Positions 6,598 through 13,209 of a DNA stretch of 16,873 bases are shown one piece after another. The notes beneath the pieces were generated by a model. It worked only from the letters and a program-made list of their open reading frames with translations, did not search any database and was not told where the DNA came from. This DNA comes from Chloroflexota bacterium. GTDB taxonomy: Bacteria; Chloroflexota; Dehalococcoidia; UBA2979. Both the position numbers and the translations under genes were made by a program. Each line of letters begins with the position of its first letter. Within the stretch, counting starts at the first letter, position 1. The stretch is taken from NCBI GenBank assembly GCA_947446155.1, contig CANFFZ010000043.1, forward strand, positions 1 to 16,873, in the 5' to 3' direction.

Positions 6598-7289
6598 GCG
6601 CCGGCGAGCCCGAGCGGCTGCATCCGACGGTCATGGCGATGATCGTGACGCGAGACTTCCAGGACGGCTTCGCCGTCAACCTCGGCGTGGGATTGCCCCT
6701 CGAGTGCGCGAACGCGATGCCGGCCGGGCGGGAGATCCTGCTGCACTCCGAGTTGGGGCTGCTCGGCTTCGGCCCGGTCATCAGCGACCACACGAAGGCC
6801 GACCCCTACGTGACGATGGTGGGGAATCTGCCGGTCGAGGCGCTCCCCGGGATGGTCTTCCTGAGCCACGACGAGTCGTTCGCGATGATCCGCGGCAAGC
6901 ACCTAGACGTCTGCGTCCTCGGGGGTCTCCAGGTGGATGTGGAGGGGAACCTCGCGAACACGCAGTTCGAGGGGAAGCCAGCCGGGAACCTCGGTGGCGC
7001 CCCAGATCTCGCCTACGGGGCGAAGCGGACGGTGGTGATGATGCACCACACCACGCACGACGGGACGCCGAAGGTTGTGACGCGCTGCACATTGCCGCTC
7101 ACGGCACCTCGATGCGTGTCCCGCCTCGTGACGGACGTGGGGGTGTTCGACATTGCGGATGGGCGCATCGTTCTCCGGGAGGTTGCGCCAGGGTGGGACC
7201 CGGAACGAATCCAGCGGATCACCGAGGCGCCCCTCGAAATCGCGGCAGACGTACACGAAGTCACCCTCATAGAGACCGCCCTGATGTAG
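6594..7289 (+). CDS. scoB: Class I (3-oxoacid type) CoA transferase, subunit B (catalytic Glu subunit)
   Basis: Beta subunit carrying the glutamate that forms the glutamyl-CoA thioester. With the GTG start at 6594 (GGGAGG seven bases upstream, GTGA overlap with subunit A) it is 231 aa, a normal length. Signatures: MIVTRDFQDGFAVNLGVGLP, then ILLHSELGLLGFGPV, where Glu53 (codon 6750-6752) occupies the SExG catalytic position (usually SENG), then FLSHDESFAMIRGKHLDVCV, LGGLQVDVEGNLANT, GGAPDLAYGAKRTVVMMHHT, TRCTLPLTAPRCVSRLVTDV and GVFDIADGRIVLREVAPG. A longer open frame beginning at an ATG at 6381 is rejected because its first 71 residues lie over subunit A in another frame. It forms a heteromer with scoA and is transcribed ahead of the two SDR genes. 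Confidence 0.92.
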   Translation: MSAGEPERLHPTVMAMIVTRDFQDGFAVNLGVGLPLECANAMPAGREILLHSELGLLGFGPVISDHTKADPYVTMVGNLPVEALPGMVFLSHDESFAMIRGKHLDVCVLGGLQVDVEGNLANTQFEGKPAGNLGGAPDLAYGAKRTVVMMHHTTHDGTPKVVTRCTLPLTAPRCVSRLVTDVGVFDIADGRIVLREVAPGWDPERIQRITEAPLEIAADVHEVTLIETALM

Positions 7290-7297
7290 GGTGCGGA

Positions 7298-7315
7298 CGC
7301 CGGCCGGCTCCGGCG
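7298..7315 (+). other. GC-rich stem-loop between scoB and the first SDR gene
   Basis: CGCCGG (7298-7303), six-base loop, CCGGCG (7310-7315). There is no U-run, so it is not a canonical terminator; it could attenuate or mark an mRNA-processing boundary inside the operon. Confidence 0.3.
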
Positions 7316-7345
7316 AGGCAACGAAGATGGACAGAGAGGCACAGC

Positions 7346-8248
7346 ATGGGTCACCTGGACGGAAAAGTGGCGATCATCACCGGCGGCGCCGGGGGCATCG
7401 GCACTCAGATCAGCAAAATGTTCGCCGAGCAGGGCGCGAGCGTAATCGTCGCGGACACCGGCGCGGACGTTGAAGGCCGCATGGGCGTCGACCCCAGCCG
7501 CGTGAACGCGGTGGTGGACGACATCAAGGCGAAGGGCGGCACTGCGATCGCGGCGGTGGGCGACATCGCCGAGATGGACGTGGCCGAGGGCCTCGTACGC
7601 ACGGCGCTCGACACCTTCGGGAAACTCGACATCCTGGTGTCTGCGCACGGCATCTTGCGCGAGCGGATGATCTTCAACATGACCGAGGACGACTGGGACG
7701 GCGTCGTGCGGTCGCACCTCAAAGGGTGCTTCACCATGGCGAAGTTCGCCTCCATCCACTGGCGCCAGACGCGCGCTGGCGGCCGCATCATCTTCTTCAC
7801 CTCTGGCGCAGGCGTACGAGGCAGCGCAGGCCAGCCGAACTACGCCGCCGCGCAGGCTGGCAAGATCGGCCTGATGCTCTCGTGCGCGAACGCCCTCGGG
7901 CGGTACGGGGTAACGGCGAACTGCATCTCGCCCAGCGCATCGACGCGCATGACAGACCGCTTCCGCGAGGAGAACCAGGCGATCCAGAGCGGTTCGAGCG
8001 AGGGCACCGACCGCGACCCGAAGAACATCGTGCCGCCGATCGTCTACCTGGCGTCGGACGCCGGTGCTGACGTGACGGGCCGCGTGGTGCAGGTCCAGGG
8101 CCACCGGATCGCGATCTGGCGGGAGATGTACGCCGAGAAGACGATCTACTCGCGCACACCGGTCTGGGACATCGACACGTTGTTCGAGGTCATGCCGGAG
8201 ACGCTGGCCGCGGAGCCGGACGTACTCATGCCGCCCCGTCGCGGGTAG
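7346..8248 (+). CDS. MFE-2-like short-chain dehydrogenase, catalytic Lys replaced by Gln (paralog 1)
   Basis: SDR-fold protein, 300 aa, cytosolic. The N-terminus GKVAIITGGAGGIGTQISKM has the TGxxxGIG dinucleotide loop (12-19). The long ADTGADVEGRMGVDPSRVN insert after strand 2 and the RMIFNMTEDDWDGVVRSHLKG region resemble the (3R)-hydroxyacyl-CoA dehydrogenase domain of multifunctional enzyme 2. Ser153 and Tyr166 of the catalytic centre are present. The Lys four residues after Tyr is Gln170 (NYAAAQAGK, codon 7853-7855), and the NNAG motif reads VSAHG (98-102). The C-terminus has a tail of about 45 residues beyond the usual end and lacks the DGG close (VQVQGHRIAIW). ATG 7346 follows AGAGG by six bases. 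Dehydrogenase activity is doubtful without Lys. It is a tandem paralog of 8307-9227. Confidence 0.88.
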   Translation: MGHLDGKVAIITGGAGGIGTQISKMFAEQGASVIVADTGADVEGRMGVDPSRVNAVVDDIKAKGGTAIAAVGDIAEMDVAEGLVRTALDTFGKLDILVSAHGILRERMIFNMTEDDWDGVVRSHLKGCFTMAKFASIHWRQTRAGGRIIFFTSGAGVRGSAGQPNYAAAQAGKIGLMLSCANALGRYGVTANCISPSASTRMTDRFREENQAIQSGSSEGTDRDPKNIVPPIVYLASDAGADVTGRVVQVQGHRIAIWREMYAEKTIYSRTPVWDIDTLFEVMPETLAAEPDVLMPPRRG

Positions 8249-8270
8249 GCAGCGGTTCAGGTCACATCCT

Positions 8271-8284
8271 CCCGCCGCGGCGGG
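8271..8284 (+). other. Perfect 14-base palindrome between the two SDR genes
   Basis: CCCGCCGCGGCGGG is a perfect inverted repeat in the 58-base gap, nine bases ahead of the GAGGAG ribosome-binding site (8293-8298) of the second SDR. It has no U-run. It could be a repressor site or a weak hairpin that sets relative expression of the paralogs. Confidence 0.35.
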
Positions 8285-8306
8285 ATCAGTACGAGGAGTA
8301 ACTGGC

Positions 8307-9227
8307 ATGGCCCAGCATCTGACAGGCAAGGTCGCAGTGATCACCGGCGGCGCCGGTGGTATTGGGACGCAGATTTCGAAGGTCTTCGCGGAGCAGGGGG
8401 CGAAGGTCATCGTCGCCGACACCGGCGCGGACGTGGAAGGCCGCATGGGCGTCGACCCGACGCGCGTGAACGCGGTCGTCGATGACATCCGCAAGGCCGG
8501 TGGGGAGGCCGTCTCCGCCATTGGTGACGTGTCCGAAATGGATGTCGCCGAGGGCATCGTCCGGCAGGCGATCGACACGTACGGGAAACTGGACATCGTC
8601 GTCGCGGCTCACGGCATCCTGCGCGAGCGGATGATCTTCAACATGACCGAGGACGACTGGGACGGCGTCGTCAAGGCGCACCTCAAGGGGTGCTTCGCGA
8701 TGACGAAGTTCGCCTCGATCCACTGGCGCGCGGAGCGCAACGGTGGGCGGATGATCTACTTCACCTCCACGGCCGGCATCTTCGGCTCAGCCGGACAGCC
8801 GAACTACGCCGCCGCGCACATGGGCAAGATTGGCCTCATGCGCTCGACGGCGCAGGCACTCGGCCGCTACGGCGTGACGACGAACTGCATCGCCCCGGGC
8901 GCCAGCACTCGCATGACGGACCGAGGCCGCAACGCGGTTGAGAACGCCAGCGCGAGCGCGGAGGGCACCTCGCGTGACCCGAAGGCGGTCGTGCCGGTGA
9001 TCGTGTACCTGGCCTCTGACCAGGGCGCGAACATCAACGGCCGCGTCTTTGGCGCGTCCGGCCACAAGATCACCCTCTACAAGGAGCCGACCCTGGAGCG
9101 CGTCATCTTCAACGATGAGCCGCTCTTCAACGTCGACGAGTTGTTCGAGGAGTGGCCGAACAGCCTCGGCGTCGGCGGTTACGAGATGGAGCGGCAGCCT
9201 GGCCAGCCGGTTCAGCCAACTCAGTAG
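8307..9227 (+). CDS. MFE-2-like short-chain dehydrogenase, catalytic Lys replaced by His (paralog 2)
   Basis: 306-aa paralog of the preceding gene, co-linear over nearly the whole length apart from the last 20 residues. It has the TGxxxGIG loop (13-20), the same GADVEGRMGVDPTRVN insert, AAHG (100-103) where SDRs have NNAG, the AHLKG segment, Ser154 and Tyr167. At the Lys position it has His171 (NYAAAHMGK, codon 8817-8819). That two diverged paralogs both lack this Lys but keep Ser and Tyr argues for selected altered chemistry rather than decay. The start ATG 8307 has GAGGAG eight bases upstream. It is the last gene of the operon, followed by the strong hairpin at 9253. Candidate roles are a 3-hydroxyacyl-CoA-handling enzyme with weakened redox function, or a partner forming a heteromer with paralog 1. 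Confidence 0.88.
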   Translation: MAQHLTGKVAVITGGAGGIGTQISKVFAEQGAKVIVADTGADVEGRMGVDPTRVNAVVDDIRKAGGEAVSAIGDVSEMDVAEGIVRQAIDTYGKLDIVVAAHGILRERMIFNMTEDDWDGVVKAHLKGCFAMTKFASIHWRAERNGGRMIYFTSTAGIFGSAGQPNYAAAHMGKIGLMRSTAQALGRYGVTTNCIAPGASTRMTDRGRNAVENASASAEGTSRDPKAVVPVIVYLASDQGANINGRVFGASGHKITLYKEPTLERVIFNDEPLFNVDELFEEWPNSLGVGGYEMERQPGQPVQPTQ

Positions 9228-9252
9228 CACACGCACGGCCTCAGTAGTCGTC

Positions 9253-9279
9253 AAGAGGCGGGCCTTTGGCCCGCCTCTT
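9253..9279 (+). terminator. Strong 12-bp hairpin ending the CoA transferase-SDR operon
   Basis: AAGAGGCGGGCC (9253-9264), loop TTT, GGCCCGCCTCTT (9268-9279): twelve perfect pairs with a three-base loop, 25 bases after the stop of the second SDR. The 3' side ends CTCTT then CCG, so the U-run is minimal, as often seen in GC-rich genomes. Confidence 0.75.
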
Positions 9280-9426
9280 CCGATCCGCCGGGGTGACAAC
9301 GAGAGGTCGTGAACGCTCGGGGGAGGCCTCCGGGAATCTAGCCGCCGAGGCGTCAGGTTCGCCCGGAACAACTGCCGCACCGCCAGCGTTCCACTCACAA
9401 CGGGAGTCATCACGCCGGAGGATCAC

Positions 9427-10403
9427 ATGTTCGGTCAGCTCATCCGCCAGATTCAATCCCGCGTTGGATGGCCGGTGGCGCTCGCTGTCACTGTCACCGT
9501 CCTCGCCTTCGGCATCGCCACAGCGTTCGTCGCGCAGCGCTCGGACGAGACATCGACGATCGGCATCGCGACCTCCGGCGGTAGCGCGGGCGACATGGCG
9601 GGCGGCCTCGTCGCGCCCGAGGAGCGGATGAAGGCAGGAACCACTGCCGCCGCCCCGGCGCCCGGCCAGTCGGCGAACGGCTTAGACGGCGGCACGGGCA
9701 CCTCGATCCCCGCACTCGAAGCCGGTCGCGACGTGGTGCGTACCGGCTCCGTCGACATCGAGGTGCGCTCGGTGACCGAGTCGTTCGAGCAGGTGCGCAC
9801 GATTGCGACCGGCGCCGGCGGCTTCGTCGCCGACTCGATGTTCGTGGGTGGTGGGGGCGACCACTCAGCGCGGCTGACGCTGCGCGTCCCGGCCGACCGC
9901 TTCGGCGAGGTGGTGACTCAGCTGCGAGGGTTGGCCACGGACGTCCGCTCGATCTCGAGCAACTCGCGCGATGTGACCGGTGAGACCAACGACCTCGAAG
10001 CGACGCTCAAGAACCTCCGGGCCGTCGAAGCGCAATACGCGACGCTGCTCGGCCGGTCAGGGAGCATCGGCAACATCCTGCAGGTGCAAGAGCGCCTGAA
10101 CCAGGTGCGGCTGCAGATCGACCGCACAGAGGCTCGACGCGCGCTTATCTAATCCCAGACAGAGATGTCGACCCTGAGCGTGGCGCTGTTGCCGGAAGGC
10201 ACCGGCGTAAGCGGTACGGGGCCGCGCGCCGCCGCTTTCGAGGCGTGGGAAGCCTCCCTCGAGACCCTGGAGAACATCGCGACGGCAGCGATCGTGGTGG
10301 CGGTCTACTCCTGGTGGATCGTGCCGCTGATCGTGCGGGGGTGGTGGTCCTGCGCCGCCGCACCAACCGCCGACCCGCGATCGAGGCGCCACCGGCGGCC
10401 TAG
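9427..10403 (+). pseudogene. DUF4349-type membrane protein gene with an in-frame TAA and a probable frameshift
   Basis: The first 241 codons encode an N-terminal membrane segment (about 14-36), an Ala/Gly/Pro-rich spacer and a DUF4349 domain: VRTGSVDIEVRSVTESFEQV, GGFVADSMFVGGGG, LTLRVPADRFGEVVTQL and the coiled-coil region ATLKNLRAVEAQYATLLG, IGNILQVQERLNQVRLQ. The frame stops at TAA 10150-10152 after EARRALI, yet the very next codons in the same frame continue the domain (SQTEMSTLSVALLPEG) and then the C-terminal membrane helix (IATAAIVVAVYSWWIVPLIV). At the G5 run 10337-10341 a second shift is likely: the alternative frame gives the expected basic tail VVLRRRTNRRPAIEAPPAA and TAG 10401-10403 just before a hairpin. 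Either a decaying gene or two sequence errors. GGAGG lies five bases before ATG 9427. Function of DUF4349 unknown. Confidence 0.75.
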
Positions 10404-10424
10404 CCCTCGCTCGACAGTTCACAC

Positions 10425-10452
10425 CGAGGCGGGTCCTAACAGGCCCGCCTCG
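10425..10452 (+). terminator. Hairpin downstream of the DUF4349 gene
   Basis: CGAGGCGGG (10425-10433) and CCCGCCTCG (10444-10452) pair perfectly; CCT/AGG can extend the stem across a bulged T. The stem shares the GAGGCGGG/CCCGCCTC core with the hairpin at 9253-9279. No U-run follows. Its place 22 bases after TAG 10401-10403 supports that codon as the original end of the DUF4349 gene. Confidence 0.6.
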
Positions 10453-10523
10453 TACGTTGCCCGAAAGGAAGTGGGCGGTAAACTCGCGCCACCTCGCAGA
10501 TTCCGGCGAGCCTCTGATGCATC

Positions 10524-10543
10524 GAGGAAGGTTGACCCGAGTG
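10524..10543 (+). promoter_or_regulatory. Shine-Dalgarno GAGGAAGG that favours GTG 10541
   Basis: GAGGAAGG (10524-10531) lies nine bases before GTG 10541. Upstream in-frame candidates (TTG 10457, ATG 10517) lack a ribosome-binding site, and TTG 10457 sits five bases after the preceding hairpin, so GTG 10541 is the likelier start. Confidence 0.5.
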
Positions 10544-11875
10544 GGCGACGATCCCCCGCAGTCCGGCCTTCGCCGCTCCGTCGATCGCACCATCCGGCCG
10601 CAGGGTCGGGTGTTCTACGGTTGGTGGATGGTCGCTGCCGGCGCCGGGGCACAGGCCGTCATCGGCGTGCTCTTCAACCAGGCGTTCAGCACGTACGCGG
10701 CTGTCCTCAGGAGCGAGTTTGGCTGGAGCCGGAGCGAGCTCTCCGCCGCCTTCGCGATGGCGCGTGTGGAGAGCGGCCTGCTCGGCCCGGTCGAGGGGTG
10801 GCTGCTCGACCGCTTCGGCCCGCGGCGGGTGATGGTCCTCGGGATCATTCTGCTGGGGACGGGGCTGATCGCCTTCTCGTTCATCAACTCATTGCTGTTC
10901 TTCTACCTGTCGTACTTCCTCATGGCGATCGGGGCGACGCTCGGCGGCTTCCTCGCGATCACGGTCGGCCTCGTCAGTTGGTTCAACCGCCACCGCGCGA
11001 AGTCACTCGCGATCACCCAGATGGGGTTCGCCACCGGCGGCCTGATGATCCCGATCACGGTGGCCGCCATCGAGCAGTTCGGGTGGCGTCCGACGGCGTT
11101 CGTCTCCGGCTTCATTATCTGGGGCCTCGGCATCCCGCTCGCGATGATGATGCGGCACCGACCGGAGATGTACGGCGAGACACCGGACGGCCTTCCCATC
11201 ACCGCTGCCAACGACGCCGGCGGTGGCGGGCACCACTCACGCCACGCGGTGGCGATGGACGGTTCCGAGGACTTCACGGCGCGTCAGGCGGTCCGGACAT
11301 CTGGCTTCTGGTTGATCTCACTCGGACACGCCTCGGCGCTGCTCGTCGTGTCGGCTGTGATGGTGCATGTGGTGCTCCACCTGACGGAGGGGCTGAGGTA
11401 CACGCTCGGCGGAGCGAGCCGGGTGATCGCGCTGATGACGGGGATGCAGATCGTGGGACAGATCAGCGGCGGCTTCCTCGGTGACCGCTTCGACAAGCGC
11501 ATCCTCGCCACCGGGTGCATGGTGCTGCACGCCGTCGCACTGGTGCTCCTCGCTTTCGCGACAAACGTCGCGATGGTGATCGCGTTCGCGATGCTGCACG
11601 GCCTCGCATGGGGCACCCGAGGCCCGCTGATGCAGGCGATCCGCGCCGACTACTTTGGCACGTCGAACTTCGGCAAGATCATGGGGCTTTCGTCGATGAT
11701 CGTGACGATCGGGAACACGACCGGACCGCTGCTCGCCGGAGTCGTCGCAGACAAGACGGGGAACTACGAGGTCGGCTTCACGATTCTCGCCGTGGGGGCG
11801 CTCCTCGGATCACTGTTCTTCGTGGCTGCCCGAAAGCCGACACCGCCGCAGCGGGCGACCGTCGAGGCCATCTAA
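10541..11875 (+). CDS. MFS transporter, OFA/monocarboxylate-like
   Basis: Cytoplasmic-membrane secondary transporter of the major facilitator superfamily, 444 aa from GTG 10541, with about twelve hydrophobic segments. After a short basic N-terminus comes VFYGWWMVAAGAGAQAV (helix 1), then FGWSRSELSAAFAMARVESG and GPVEGWLLDRFGPRRVMVLG, with the loop 2-3 motif DRFGPRR (90-96). A hydrophilic central loop, rich in Gly and His, separates two six-helix halves. The GWW start and FGWSRSE segment resemble oxalate:formate antiporter and monocarboxylate carriers, so a small organic acid is a reasonable guess and would suit the CoA transferases nearby. The substrate is inference. The gene faces the response regulator gene with four bases between their stops, so no separate terminator fits. 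Confidence 0.85.
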   Translation: MGDDPPQSGLRRSVDRTIRPQGRVFYGWWMVAAGAGAQAVIGVLFNQAFSTYAAVLRSEFGWSRSELSAAFAMARVESGLLGPVEGWLLDRFGPRRVMVLGIILLGTGLIAFSFINSLLFFYLSYFLMAIGATLGGFLAITVGLVSWFNRHRAKSLAITQMGFATGGLMIPITVAAIEQFGWRPTAFVSGFIIWGLGIPLAMMMRHRPEMYGETPDGLPITAANDAGGGGHHSRHAVAMDGSEDFTARQAVRTSGFWLISLGHASALLVVSAVMVHVVLHLTEGLRYTLGGASRVIALMTGMQIVGQISGGFLGDRFDKRILATGCMVLHAVALVLLAFATNVAMVIAFAMLHGLAWGTRGPLMQAIRADYFGTSNFGKIMGLSSMIVTIGNTTGPLLAGVVADKTGNYEVGFTILAVGALLGSLFFVAARKPTPPQRATVEAI

Positions 11876-11879
11876 CGGC

Positions 11880-12602
11880 CTAGCGGATCACGTAGCCTGC
11901 GCCTCGGATCGTTGCGATGAGACCGGACGCACCCGCCCGGTCGAGTTTCGCGCGTAGTCGGGAGATCTGTGCCTGGACGAAGTTCGGCGAGCCGTACGTC
12001 TCGTAGTGCCAGACCTGGCGGGAGATCGTGTCAGCGCTCAGCACCTCGCTCCGGTGGTCGAGAAGCAGGCGCAGCACGAAGAACTCGGTCGCGGTGAGAT
12101 TGAGCGCGGCTCCCCGGATGGTGACCTCATGCGCGGCACGCTTCATCACTAGGCCGTACGGCTCTCCGACGTGATGCGTCTCCTCGCCTGGCCGCGCCCG
12201 GCGCAGCAGGGCTGCCACTCGCGAGGCAAGTTCGGCAGGCTCGATATCGCCAGAGACGACATCGTCCGCACCAAGGTCGAAGCCGCGGTCGAGGATCTCG
12301 GGGCCGCCGCGGGTGATGACGATGACCGGGACGTTGCCGAGCCGGCGTGTCTCGGACAGGACGGTCATGCCGAACACGTCCGGCAACCGCTCACCCAGGA
12401 CGACGAGGTCGAACGAGGAACGCCGAAGCAATTCGATCGCGCCTCGGCCTGAGCCGACGCTGACGAACTCGGCACCCTCACATCGCATCGATTCGCGGAG
12501 CGCGGACCAGTAACGGTCAGGGGCGCCCGCGAGGAGCACGAGGGCCCCCGCAAACCGCGCGACGGCCGACGGCACAGGATGCGTAGACAGCTCAAGAATC
12601 AT
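11880..12602 (-). CDS. OmpR/PhoB-family response regulator with a degenerate receiver domain
   Basis: 240 aa. Residues about 18-135 have the shape of a receiver domain: SSFDLVVLGERLPDVFGM, VPVIVITRG and LGADDVVSGDIEPAELASRV. The phosphorylation chemistry is gone: the acceptor Asp position is Gly70, the N-terminal acidic pair is absent (LVLLAGAPDR), and the KP pair after GADD is replaced by SGD (Gly118). Only the switch Thr97 remains. Residues about 148-240 are an intact winged helix with the transactivation and recognition features LTATEFFVLRLLLDHRSEVL, DTISRQVWHY, FVQAQISRLRAKL and the wing TIRGAGYVIR. It likely binds DNA without a histidine kinase, and none is nearby. ATG 12602 has AGGAAG upstream. 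It follows the 140-aa unknown gene on the same strand after 101 bases. Confidence 0.88.
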   Translation of the reverse strand: MILELSTHPVPSAVARFAGALVLLAGAPDRYWSALRESMRCEGAEFVSVGSGRGAIELLRRSSFDLVVLGERLPDVFGMTVLSETRRLGNVPVIVITRGGPEILDRGFDLGADDVVSGDIEPAELASRVAALLRRARPGEETHHVGEPYGLVMKRAAHEVTIRGAALNLTATEFFVLRLLLDHRSEVLSADTISRQVWHYETYGSPNFVQAQISRLRAKLDRAGASGLIATIRGAGYVIR

Positions 12603-12695
12603 CGCGGACTACTTCCTCGTCGCAGGATGGATGGACAGAACCTCGGCGGCCGGGGTGCGTAGGCGGTACACACCCCGGCCGTTCGAGGCGGGAGC

Positions 12696-12715
12696 GTGCT
12701 CGCCTAGACGAGCAC
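12696..12715 (-). terminator. Stem-loop over the end of the unknown 140-aa gene
   Basis: GTGCTCG (12696-12702) and CGAGCAC (12709-12715) pair around a six-base loop that contains the stop codon of the minus-strand gene. No U-run follows in the minus direction. It might reduce read-through into the response regulator gene; weak evidence. Confidence 0.25.
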
Positions 12716-13126
12716 CTCGGCCTGACGGTGGGGCTGATACCACTGTGCCTTGCGACCAGCGACGTGGGCCACACCCAACGTGACGCAGTCGGCGGTCACG
12801 TCCAGCATGAACCGCACCTGGCGACGACGCGCGAAGGTCAACGGGCCCTCTGGCGCGACAGACTCGAAGGCAAAGGTCTTCCCGCCGGCCTCAGCCAGCG
12901 CGAACGCCATCACGATCTGCGCACCCATGATGGACGGCAGCTCGCGGAATTCATCGCGCAATTCAACCGCCGTGCCCTCGTCCAGGTACGAGGCGAGCAA
13001 TTCGCACACCTCGGCACCTTCGACGGGCCGCGTGGCCAACTCCAACATCTTCAGACGGAGGTCAGACTCCGCGCCAAGAACCCTCGTAACCTCAGCCGTA
13101 ATCTGACGACACTGCGGAAAACTCAT
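12704..13126 (-). CDS. Protein of unknown function, 140 aa
   Basis: I do not recognise a family. From ATG 13126 (GGAAAGGG six bases upstream; a TTG at 13129 is also in frame) it encodes a soluble protein beginning MSFPQCRQITAEVTRVLGAE. The first half is helical and acidic (LRLKMLELATRPVEGAEVCE, LLASYLDEGTAVELRDEF). The second half reads like alternating strands (GKTFAFESVAPEGPLTFA, VRFMLDVTADCVTLGVAHVA) and ends in a basic tail, QWYQPHRQAEVLV. No signal peptide, membrane segment or cofactor motif is seen. Codon use is that of a real GC-rich gene, and it has a ribosome-binding site. It lies between a divergent regulator (13210) and the response regulator on its own strand, so it may be a small partner or sensor for one of them. 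That is inference only. Confidence 0.65.
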   Translation of the reverse strand: MSFPQCRQITAEVTRVLGAESDLRLKMLELATRPVEGAEVCELLASYLDEGTAVELRDEFRELPSIMGAQIVMAFALAEAGGKTFAFESVAPEGPLTFARRRQVRFMLDVTADCVTLGVAHVAGRKAQWYQPHRQAEVLV

Positions 13127-13209
13127 CAAGCACCCTTTCCTGCACTACGAGTCATAGAGTTCGCACAAATCACCGGGATCGGCCACGTTGCTTAGGTACT
13201 TGACTACGT
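13127..13209. promoter_or_regulatory. Divergent intergenic region between the unknown gene and the LuxR-type gene
   Basis: 83 bases, more AT-rich than its surroundings, must hold the starts of both divergent transcripts. No -35/-10 pair with good spacing stands out in either direction. The LuxR-type ATG at 13210 has no Shine-Dalgarno, so a leaderless start is possible. A TACGTA palindrome (13205-13210) overlaps that start. Confidence 0.3.

Noticed and set aside
5836..7289. Assignment as cholesterol-ring hydrolase IpdAB
   Set aside because: The GGF turn, the TPxGxGTxxxxGKE segment and the SExG catalytic site match AtoDA/ScoAB rather than the divergent Ipd branch, and no steroid genes are nearby.
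6536..8248. A 570-codon open frame joining subunit B territory to the first SDR
   Set aside because: Only the part from ATG 7346 resembles a protein family; the first 270 codons are an out-of-frame shadow of scoB with no ribosome-binding site.
7013..8596. A 527-codon minus-strand frame opposite the SDR genes
   Set aside because: His/Arg/Asp-rich shadow translation with repeated segments mirroring the tandem SDR duplication; no recognisable domain.
9427..10403. Programmed frameshift or stop read-through in the DUF4349 gene
   Set aside because: No slippery heptamer with a downstream structure is seen at the TAA, and TAA is the least leaky stop; decay or sequence error is simpler.
10165..11484. 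A 439-codon frame starting after the DUF4349 stop
   Set aside because: Its first 60 codons are the continuation of the DUF4349 protein; the rest is a shadow of the MFS gene.
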